From Poa pratensis (Eukaryota; Streptophyta; Magnoliopsida; Poales; Poaceae), in the NCBI GenBank assembly GCA_947311845.1, contig CAMZMU010000107.1:37134080-37198079 (forward strand): a DNA stretch of 64,000 nt. Direction: 5' to 3'. The translations under genes were made by a program, and so were the position numbers. How positions within the stretch are numbered: position 1 is the stretch's first letter; every line of letters starts with the position of its first letter. The notes beneath the pieces are model-generated. The model had not been told where the DNA came from. It ran no database searches and saw nothing but the letters and a program-made list of their open reading frames with translations. Shown piece by piece: positions 55,901-64,000 of this stretch.

Positions 55901-56764
55901 ATATGCTTTGTTTCTCATTTCTGACATGAGATTTGTGTGATGCTTTGAACAGCCACGAGAACCCGCTACTTCAGTTGGTTCCTCGCAGCCTCAGACTGCC
56001 ACCCGATCACAGGCTCAGGTGGCAAATGATGCCAAAGTAATGGAGTATATGAAAACTCGATGCGTGAGACTGGAGCAAGAGCTAAAGAGTGCCCAGCGCG
56101 AGCTGAATACGCTGAGAATGAGACCAGCTCCGGCCACACAACGAGAGGATTATGTGCTTGGCGAGATGGACCTTGTAAACAGGCAACTCGAGTGTGAGTA
56201 CAATCCTTGCTCTGATTATGGATTGTTTGGCTACTTTTTTTCGTTTGACTCGATTTGTTCTTTTTGCAGGTTTTGTCTCTGACTTCCAAGCAGAGCAAGC
56301 TCGCGTTGAAGAGCGTTTGGATAATGCTACTGACAACCCGACAACTGGTCGTCAGCATTTTTGGCTTGATAGGTTCCGAGCGCGCACACTCGCTACTTTG
56401 AAGGATCGAGCTTGGCGAAGCGCTCAGCTACTCGAGTTATGCAGGGCGGCTTTGATTCGCATCAACCAGACCCTTTTTCCAACAGGACCACAACCACAAG
56501 GAATCCATGCCTTGCTCGATTTTTCCGTCATGCAGGCCCCATCCGGGAGCTGCTTACCCAAAGCTTGTGGTTGGAGCCAACGCGGCGATGGCGTATGTGC
56601 GGAGTCGACGTCCCAACTTGGTGTTGCCGCCACCCGCCATTGGAGCGACTCTGTCTCAGGAGGACCTTGATGGCACCATTCTATCTGCGAGGATGCTGAT
56701 CGAGCGGACCCACGACCAACTCTTTGGTCCTGTGCTACCCATCAAGGATGAGCCTGAGGACTAG
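52995..56764 (+). pseudogene. Antisense extra gene of element C (Transposase_28-like plus coiled coil, several introns)
   Basis: Runs opposite to pol of C. Exon 1 (52995-53978) starts MKKGAGSKRAAVTAA and has FPIHDLVRGLMYAYGVQIHD, PNGILHIACFITLCECFLGV and SPSWALWKSIF, alignable with the antisense gene of element B. The donor GAG|GTTAGT starts intron 1. Then come an acidic segment (VEEEEVDEVQTED), a basic patch (RKRRRVAQGL), and further exons separated by short introns with good signals: TACAG|GTGTGC to TGTAG; GACCAT|GTAAGT to TGCAG; CAGCC|GTAAGT to TTCAG; GGGAG|GTTAGT to GAAG. Heptad-rich stretches follow (DSLRADLEQLS; ESRVKELEEALAAQR). A final exon ends LPIKDEPED at 56764. A frame break near 54265 and others make this copy defective. 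Function unknown. Confidence 0.75.
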
Positions 56765-56794
56765 AGGTTTTTTGTGTATAAACTTTGTAGAGGG

Positions 56795-57150
56795 GGCAGC
56801 CCCCGAGTGTAAATTTGCCACTTGTATATAATATGAATTGTTTACTTTGTATTTCCGCAGCCCCCGAGTCTATCGAGTGGGGTTTATGAGGATGTTTCGA
56901 GTGTGAACTAATAATTGCAGCCCCCGAGTGTTAGAGTGGGGCTGTGAATTATTTGTGATATCTAAAATTTCAACTTTTGCTTTGAGACTCAGCCCCGAGC
57001 GTGCGAGTGGGGTTTGGAAGTTTTGCGTTCTTGTTTGAACTTTTGTGATCCAGCCTCTGAACGTGCGAGTGGGGCTGAGGTATTATTCTTTGAGGGAGCG
57101 AAAGCTCGTGTCTTTGATGGCGCAGTCCCGAGTGTTTCGGGTGCAGCCGA
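56795..57150. repeat. Tandem hairpin array between converging genes of element C
   Basis: Six imperfect units begin at about 56795, 56859, 56919, 56991, 57052 and 57123 (spacing 60-72 bp). Most read CAGCCCCCGAGTGT followed within 10-15 bp by GAGTGGGGCTG or GAGTGGGGTTT, so each can form a CAGCCCC/GGGGCTG hairpin. The array fills the gap between the stop of the antisense gene (56764) and the end of integrase (57419). Confidence 0.8.
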
Positions 57151-57418
57151 GGTATGTACTAATGAGTTATGCGAATAGTAAATAGAGAGATAGGAGGAAC
57201 ATTGATTATATTCCACTTTTGAATGTTAAGCTGCAGGCCGCCTCATTAAAAACCTTCCAGCCCCCGTAGGTACCCTGGTAAGGAAAAGAGCGCGTCTGAA
57301 ACCTGCAGCCATCCGACATATCGCCTATTACATTGTATGACTGAGTAGCCTAAGCATAGAAACGGCGCAGGTGCGCAACGTTCCAAGGATTATTCGAAAG
57401 TTCGCCTGTTTGCGTTCT

Positions 57419-58705
57419 TCAGTCTGTACGCGCCACCGTCGATGACCTCGGTGACGATGAAGGGTCCCTCCCATGGGGAGGCGAGCTTGTGCACTTCTTC
57501 TGCTTCAACCGAAGCACCAGGTCGCCAACCATGAAGGACCTGGTGCGCAGTCGACGGCTATGGTAGTTGCGGAGATCCTGCTGATAGACAGCTGTGCGAG
57601 CCAGGGCCGTGTCGCGTGCTTCTTCGAGCAAGTCGACTGCATCTTCGAGTGCTTCGTCTGCGTCGTCTTCGTTGTATGCTGCCACCCTTGGTGCATCGAA
57701 CTTTACATCGGATGGCAGGATTGCCTCTGCGCCGTAGACCATGAAAAATGGCGTGAATTGTGTTGAGGCGTTAGGAGTTGTGCGCAAGCTCCATAGCACC
57801 GACGGAAGTTCTTCAACCCAGGCACCCGCCCTTTTGAGTGGCACCAGGAGGCGTTTCTTGATTCCGCTGCACACGAGTCCATTGGCTTTTTCAACTTGGC
57901 CATTGGACTGCGGGTGCGCCACGGATGCATAATTGAGCGTAATGCTTTGCTCTTTGCAGAAGGAACGAAATTCTTCAGCCGTGAAGTTTGTGCCGTTATC
58001 AGTTATGATGCTGCTTGGGACGCCGAAGCGGTAGATGATGGTCTTTATGAAGTTAACTGCCGTAGTAGCAGTCGAATTTGTGATGGGGACTGCTTCGATC
58101 CACTTTGTGAACTTGTCGACTGCCACCAGGAGATGTGTTGCCCTCCGTGCGAAGATTTTTTGAGTGGCCCAACCATATCGAGCCCCCACTGGGCGAAAGG
58201 CCAGGCCAATGGTATTGTCTTCAATGCTGATGGGTGCGTGCGGCTTTGTGGCGAATTTTTGACAGCCGATGCACCTTTTGACTATGTCCTCCGCGTCCTT
58301 GAGTGCTGTGGGCCAGTAAAAACCTGCTCGAAAGGCTTTGGCTACGAGTGATCGGCTGCTGGCGTGATGTCCGCAGGTACCTGCATGAATATCTCGAAGG
58401 ATGGCTTTGCCATCTTCGAATGCGATGCATCGTTGGAACATACCTGATATGCTTCGTTTGTACAACTCGCCATTGATGATGGTGTATGCTTTAGCGTCGT
58501 GAGTGACACGTCGTGAGTCAGTTATGTCGTCAGGTAGCTCGTTGCGGAGTATGTACGCCAGGAAAGGTTGAGTCCAAGTTGGCTCAATGAGGAGTACCTC
58601 GACGGGTCCTCTGTGCTGGGTGTTTTGCTCTTGGCTGGTGCGGTCGATGTAGGAGGTGCCGTTTTTCCTTGATTGATCTGTGCTCAATGCGCTCGAGGAA
58701 GACAC
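57419..58705 (-). pseudogene. Integrase region of element C
   Basis: The zinc-binding part is HAGTCGHHASSRSLVAKAFR ... CIGCQKF. The core has IITDNGTNF (second Asp) and NGQVEKANG (Glu). The C-terminal part has WVEELPSVLWSLRTTPNAST and GDLVLRLKQ. The block with the first catalytic Asp (WGLDMVGPLK) lies in a different frame at about 58145-58215. Two compensating small indels keep the frame open while replacing that block by unrelated residues. This copy is therefore inactive although long. Confidence 0.88.
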
Positions 58706-59603
58706 CAGGTGGAACTTGCGCCTTGGTCGAGCCTAGGTTGGCTAGCATGTCTGCTTCCTCGTTGCTTTCTCTCCCTATGTGCCGCAACTCAGCCTTCGAA
58801 GCCCTCCATTATGTTGTACAGGTCGCGGTAGGCGATCATGTTGTCTGCAATGGCGTCACAGGCCTTCATTGTCTGCTGCACCACCAGATTCGAGTCACCG
58901 TAGATCATTAATCGAGTGCACCCGAGAGCTTTGGCCATCCGCATGCCATGGATCAAGGCTTCGTACTCGGCCTCGTTGTTTGATGGTAACTCGAATCCCA
59001 TTTGCAGGACGTAGCGAAGCTTGTCTCCTTTTGGCGATATGAGGATGACACCTGCGCCTGCACCTTCGTTTTTCTTGGACCCATCGAAGTACATGGTCCA
59101 TGAGTTGGACACATCTGGCGCTCCAGGCAACTGGCTCGATCCACTCGGTTGTGAAGTCAGGTAAGACTTGTGCTTTGATGGCCTTCGGGTGATCGTACTG
59201 ATGTCCCTTGGTCCCAGCTCGATGAGCCATTTGGCGACTCTCCCAGTTGCGTTGGGGTTTGTGAGAATATCCCCGATCGCTGAGTTACTGATTACAGTGA
59301 TCGGGTGTTCTGCGAAGTAGTGCGTCAGCTTCTTGATGACATGAACACGGCGTAGGCCAGCTTTTGATAGTGCGGGTACCGCTGTTTTGATATGGAGAGG
59401 ACCTCACTCAAGTAGTAGACTGGGCGTTGTATGCTTTGGGCGTGTCCCTCTTCCATGCGTTCGACCACCAGTACGGTACTCACCACCCTGTTGGTAGCCG
59501 AGACGTATAGGTATAGCGGTTCCCGTTCCTTAGGTGCGACGACTGGAGGGCTTGTGAGGACTCGCTTGAGTTCCGTGAAAGCTGCTTCGGCTTCGGCGTC
59601 CAC
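58584..59603 (-). pseudogene. RNase H regions of element C
   Basis: Connection-type RNase H at 59325-59603 (PLYLYVSATNRVVSTVLVVE). Then, after frame changes, the additional RNase H1 at 58789-59130: MYFDGSKKNEGAGAGVIL, NNEAEYEALIHGMRMA, IYGDSNLVVQQ. Its end is in a third frame at 58584-58787 (RHIGRESNEEADMLANLGS). The double RNase H supports Tat lineage. Confidence 0.85.
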
Positions 59604-60464
59604 TCGAACTTGTCTGCTTTCTTCATCAGTTGATAGAACGGGAGTGCTTTTTCGCCTAGTTTGCTGATGAAGCGGCTGAGCGCCGCCACTCGACCTGCTA
59701 ATTTTTGTACGTCATGAAGCTTTGAAGGCCTTTGCATTGTCAAGATGGCCTGTATTTTCTCGGGTCCGCCTCGATTCCACGAGCTGAGACTAGATAACCC
59801 AAGAGCTGCCCGGCTGGTACGCCGAACGTGCACTTCTTAGGATTGAGCTTGATGTGGAAGTGTTTGAGGTTGGCGAACGTCTCTCGCGAGGTCGTCGAGT
59901 AGTGTGTTTTCTTCCCTTGTTGTGATGACAATGTCATCCACATATACTTGGACGTTTCGTCCGATCTGCTTTTTGAGGCAATCTTGCATCATGCGCTGGT
60001 ATGTCGCACCCGCGTTTTTGAGCCCAAAGGGCATGGTTGTGTAGCAGTAGACCCCGAGTGGGGTTATGAACGCCGTTTTCTCTTCCTTCTTCCTTCATCC
60101 TTATCTGGTGGTAACCTGAGTAAGCGTCCAGGAAGGACAGGCGTGCGCATCCAGCGGTGGAGTCGACGATCTGGTCGATTCGAGGTAGCGGGAAGTGATC
60201 CTTTGGACAGCATTTGTTGAGGGCTGTGAAGTCCACGCACATCCGAAGGATATCTGTATGCTTCTTTTCTACAAGTACGGGGTTAGCCACCCATTGTGAT
60301 TTCTTGATTTCTCGGATGAACCCTGCCGCGAGTAGTCTATCAACTTCAGACTCGACGGCGGCTCTTTTTGGGCCGGAGACGCGGCGCATTGTTTGTTTTA
60401 CTGGCTTGGCATCTGGAAACAGTTGGAGAGAGTGCTCGGCGAATTCCCTGGGGATACCTGGCAT
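59604..60464 (-). pseudogene. Reverse transcriptase region of element C
   Basis: Blocks in order on the minus strand: MPGIPREFAEHSLQLFPDAK, MCVDFTALNKCCPKDHFPLP, FLDAYSGYHQIRMKEE, MPFGLKNAGATYQRMMQDC, the catalytic YVDDIVITTR and KCTFGVPAGQLLGYLVS. Frameshifts occur near 60070, 59900 and 59760, so no single frame spans the domain. Confidence 0.9.
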
Positions 60465-60802
60465 GTCGGCTGGACACCACGCAAATATCTCCCAGTTCTC
60501 ACGGAGGAATTCGACGAGCGCGCTTTCCTATGCGATAGGCAGACTCGATGATACATTGACTGTCTTGGACGGATCGGTCGGGTGCACCTGATGTGACCTT
60601 GTGTCATTTGTTGCGTTGAACGCTCTGTCGACTGCCAATTTTTTGTGTTCCGGCATGAGTGTGCGGTCGTTGGAAATCGACAGATCGGCGAGTGCTTCTT
60701 CCATACCGAACGTCTCAGAGATTTTGCTGAACTCACGGTCGCAAGAATCGGACCTTTGAAAGTTTCCAGTGACAGTGATGACTCCTTTTGGCCCTGGCAT
60801 CT

Positions 60803-61390
60803 TTAGCTTGAGGTAGGCATAATGTGGGACTGCCATGAATCGAGCGAACGTTGGGCGTCCAAGTATGGCGTGGTATTGTGACTTCCAGTCGACGACCTCG
60901 AACTCAATCGATTCCGTCCTGAAGTGACTTGGGTCCCCAAACGTGACGTCGAGTTGTATTGTGCCTTCTGGACTGACTGCTTTGCCTGGGACGATACCGT
61001 GGAAGGTATTTGTGGACTTGGTAGATTTTCGACTGACCTGTTCATTTTGCGGAGTGTGTCTGCAAAGATGATGTTGATGCCGCTGCCTCCATCCATGAAG
61101 ACTTTGGTCATGGCGTAACCTCCAATTTGCGCGTCGAGTACCAGAGCTGCGTGCCCTGGTCGAACTACAGCTGGGGGGTGGTCCTCCCGGCTGAAGTTTA
61201 TGGCAGTTTCGGATCCCTTCAAAAATTCAGGAACAGCAGGAGGTGCCATGGCAGCCATGTTCACCTGTCGAGTGCGTAGTTTTTGCTGCCTATTGGAGGG
61301 GCGACCCTTCTGTATCATGTACATCTGCCCTGAGGCTGAGGGTACCGATCCTCCTCTACCCGAGGTACGGGGTGTATGGCGCCGCAACAT
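60803..61390 (-). pseudogene. Aspartic protease region of element C
   Basis: The frame contains INFSREDHPPAVVRPGHAAL, the active-site block KVFMDGGSGINIIFADTL and then drifts out of frame near 61010. The D-G-G-S form is common in this lineage. It processes Gag-Pol in the particle. Confidence 0.8.
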
Positions 61391-63940
61391 GTCCGCCTGC
61401 GGCAGGCTGTGGTGGTGGTGCCATCAGGGCAGGTACAGTGTTTGGCTGAGGTGCAGTTGCGGCGGGTGCCTTTCTGAGATTCATGTATTCAGATGCCAAT
61501 TCTTCGAATTCTCTACAGTTCTTCAACGAGTGATTGGAACGCAATTTTCCGTCCCCCTTTGTACAGGTGGAATCTGCAATAGTCATCCATCTTGTCATCG
61601 AATGAGCGCTTGTTTTGTGCATCAGAACGTGGCTTTCGCCACTCTTGCTTCTTGTAGCTGTTACTTCGTTGCTCGCGGTCTCGACTGTCCCGGCGATCGT
61701 CTGGCCTCCGGTCGCTTCTGTCTTGGTCGTCACGGGGTTGTGTGAACCCAGCCGCCATGAACTCGGATCATCGTCGTCGTTGGAACGCTTGCGCCTCCGA
61801 TCGTCTCTGTATGTGTCCCTGCGGCTTCGGCTGCCGCTGTCATGGTTGTCGCGTGGTGAGGAGGCGCGGGTTGCTCGCACCGAGTCTTCTCCATCTGCCC
61901 ACTCAGTCGCGATTTTTATGAGGTTAGCCATGGAGGTTGGCTTTTCTCGACCAAGAGCTTCTTTGAAATCTCGCCTGGCGAGACCCATGATGAAGGCGTC
62001 CATGGCCCTATCTTCCGATATTGCGCCGACTGAGTTGCGTATGGTGGTCCATCGCCGTATGTATGATCTCAAGTTTCGTCTGATCGCTGAGTGCAGGCTC
62101 TCAGTTCTTCGAATGTTTTCGGTCGCTCGCACAGAGGTTCGAAGTTTTTGATGAAGTCTCTGCGGAAGTGATCCCACGAGTCGTATGTTGATGGAGGTAG
62201 CGCCTTGAGCCAGTCGCGAGCTGTACCTTCGAGCATGAGTCGTATGTATTGCATGCCGTAGTTCGTGCCTCGTTGGCATGAGACGGCGAGTCTGTAGTCT
62301 TCTAGCCATCCTGAAGGTTCCTGTCGACCTGTGTACTTGGGTTGTTCAGATGTTAGCTTGAACCCTTTGGGCATCCTTGTCTCGCGGATGCGGCGAGTGA
62401 AACACAAGGCTCCGCATGGCTCGGGCTCCCGGTCGGAATATGAGTCGCTACTTGAAGACCTTCGAGATCTGCTTCTGCTGGACCTGTGTCGGCGTGTGCC
62501 TTTCCTTGTTTCCTCCGAGTGGCGACTGCGACACTACGATCGTGGCTGCCTGTCGCGAGCTGACTATGTTGCGATCTCGACTCCCTCCTGGAGTTTTTGC
62601 ATCCGGATGTATGGCCTTCACCGCTAGGGCCAGTGATTTGAGCTGTTGGCGATGCAGGGTTGCGTTGGGATCGTCTGCCGGAGGCTGTGTTGCTTTGAGG
62701 TAAGCACCCACAGAGAAAGAGCCCGCAGCTGTTTTGGGTACGGGATCCTTCGTCGTCGTGTGTCATGAATGAATGACAAGCCTAGGTTGCGAGTAATTGC
62801 CGCTCTCTCATCTTCCGGGAGGCGCCAGCCTCGATCGCCTCTTGGGCTCGCCCGCCCTGTGGAGCTAAGTGATAGTTGTCTTCTTCGTGCGCTCGAGATG
62901 CTGGCTTGCCTTTTGCGCTCATCGAGTGCTGCTTTGATGTTTTGCAGGCGAAGTGATTCCTGCCAGTTGAAGTACTGGAAGGTCAACATCTCTTCCGGAG
63001 TTGCGTCTGCTGGCATCATTGTGCACTCCTTAATTACTTTGTCTGCTTTTGCTGCCATCTCAGCAGTAATTGTCAGAGTTGTGACCCCATCCGGCATAGT
63101 TACCGTGCATGGGAATTCTGTAGGCCTGCGGGAGGCTGCGGCTTCAGATGATTCTCCGTTGATGGCAACGTAAACCTGGTGGGGGATGACCCGCGGGTAC
63201 GTGTATGTGCTGCCAATCCTGTCATGGACTCGACGTCTTCATCAAGGCTCATGTCGGAGTCGGTATGCCCGTCGAGTGGTCCGTCTGGACGGATCTCGTT
63301 GTCGATGCGTTCATCGTCTATGCTCATCTCGGCGTCAGCGAAACCGTTGTGGACCTCGGAGTCGAGTTTGTTGTTGGTGCAGATCTCAGAGTCGACGTTG
63401 CTGTCGTTATGAAGTTCGAAGTCGTCGAGGGAGATCCCGCAGTCGAAGGTGTCGAGTGGAAAATCGACTCGAGATCGTTTTTGCGGTACGCTGATTCAGC
63501 TTCCTCACCTTGGAGTTCTTTTGCCAAGTACTCGTTGATCTCTCGAGTCGACATGGTTGTTGCAGATGAGCAGGCTTCGAGAATCGATGATGGGACGGAC
63601 GCAGTCGATGGAGCCTCGGGTGCGGCAGTCGCGAGTTGTTGTGGATCTGTCAAGTCCTGCGTACCAAACTTGTTTACGAAAAAATTGAATGCTCCAACAG
63701 TTAAATCCAAACCTGACTCGAGACAGCAAACGTCTCTCGGGCTTCTGGCGAGTGTGGATCAAATGCGCCTTTTGTTGGTGAAGTTGGCGGGCTGCCAATT
63801 TTCGAGCGAGTCGGCGAGTTGCCGTATGTCGACTGAGTCGGCGAGTTGTGGTTTGTCGATGCAGTCGGCGAGTTGCCGTTATAGATGCGATCGGCGAGTC
63901 GCCGTTTTCCGATGGAACCGGGAAACCGCGAGTCCAGCAC
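61391..63940 (-). pseudogene. Gag region of element C
   Basis: From the right: an N-terminal Pro/Ser/Thr-rich part with repeated NSPT.S motifs (63701-63940), an acidic segment (63324-63710), a helical part TITAEMAAKADKVIKECTMM (62624-63097), the gag core KYTGRQEPSGWLEDYRLAV ... MLEGTARDWLKALPPSTYDS (62069-62407) and, in another frame, IMGLARRDFKEALG, then an Arg/Asp-rich tail (61360-62060). At least four frame changes separate the pieces. Confidence 0.8.
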
Positions 63941-63946
63941 TATTCT

Positions 63947-63964
63947 TTCCCACAGACGGCGCCA
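63947..63964 (-). other. Primer-binding site of element C
   Basis: Minus strand TGGCGCCGTCTGTGGGAA, two bases inside the LTR edge at 63967. This is the usual primer site of Tat/Athila-type grass elements. Confidence 0.85.
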
Positions 63965-63966
63965 AT

Positions 63967-64000
63967 TGACGAGGGGTTAACTCATCAAATCCCATGGTTG
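63967..64000 (-). repeat. 5' LTR of element C, first 34 bp in the window
   Basis: TGACGAGGGGTTAACTCATC and onward matches the start of the LTR at 45748 (TGACAAGGGGTTAACTCATC). It continues beyond the window. Confidence 0.85.

Larger units (their letters stand above)
45748..64000 (-). mobile_element. Element C: Tat-type Ty3/gypsy retrotransposon, interrupted by element D
   Basis: On the minus strand from the right: 5' LTR (63967 to beyond the window), primer site, gag, protease, RT, RNase H and integrase (down to 57419). An antisense spliced gene follows (52995-56764, plus strand), then a polypurine tract and the 3' LTR (45748-46240). Element D is inserted 12 bp from the 3' LTR. C itself sits in element A; ACAAG (45743-45747) would be its left duplication. 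Pol frames are broken. Confidence 0.9.

Noticed and set aside
56795..57150. CRISPR-like array
   Set aside because: Repeats are imperfect, spacing is irregular, there are no unique spacers, and it lies inside a plant retrotransposon.

Overview
This window is nuclear DNA of a large-genome grass, most likely a pooid or Triticeae-type cereal. Three intron-bearing or plant-type genes lie in the left half. The rest is mostly LTR retrotransposons, many nested in one another, plus MULE, hAT, CACTA, Helitron, LINE and MITE insertions. There is no bacterial organisation, no rRNA or tRNA gene and no CRISPR.

Left flank (1-11.5 kb): a Ty3-type element on the minus strand (LTR 3677-5133, tRNA-Asp-type primer site) has landed inside the integrase of a Ty1/copia element (5134-7907, minus). 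A 342-bp Helitron sits inside the Ty3-type element. A 1.05-kb Mutator-like element with a perfect 9-bp target duplication (7993-9046) and a hAT-like MITE with an 8-bp duplication (10302-10803) follow.

Gene island (11.5-27.2 kb): (i) a 7-exon PTI1-like protein kinase (11558-13306, +); (ii) an intronless 556-aa P-class pentatricopeptide-repeat protein (15089-16759, -); (iii) a 13-exon, about 1108-aa membrane protein with extracellular Ig-like repeats and a polytopic C-terminus (21625-27175, +). Between them lie a CACTA end, a LINE remnant, a 117-bp-arm foldback, a MITE and two tiny retroposed fragments.

Right half (28.7-64 kb): one nested pile. A coding-poor, gag-like element A (minus; pieces 28741-30885 and 43168-45747) was split twice. 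Element B (30886-43167, +, 5-bp duplication GAGGT) is a full-length Tat-type Ty3/gypsy element. Element C (45748 to beyond 64000, minus) is a second Tat-type element. C was in turn hit next to its 3' LTR by element D (46253-51744, +, duplication CCGAG), a non-autonomous gag-type element with an anomalous extra 43-bp tail.

B and C each carry, between integrase and 3' LTR and antisense to pol, an intron-containing gene with a Transposase_28-like N-terminal half and a coiled-coil C-terminal half. This antisense gene, the convergent-gene gaps full of local repeats beside it, the GGCCGGCC minisatellite just upstream of the LTR TATA box of A, and the Cys-rich repeated module of A are the most interesting non-routine items. 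All pol frames are broken, so none of the elements looks autonomous now. Splice models and alignments were made by eye.
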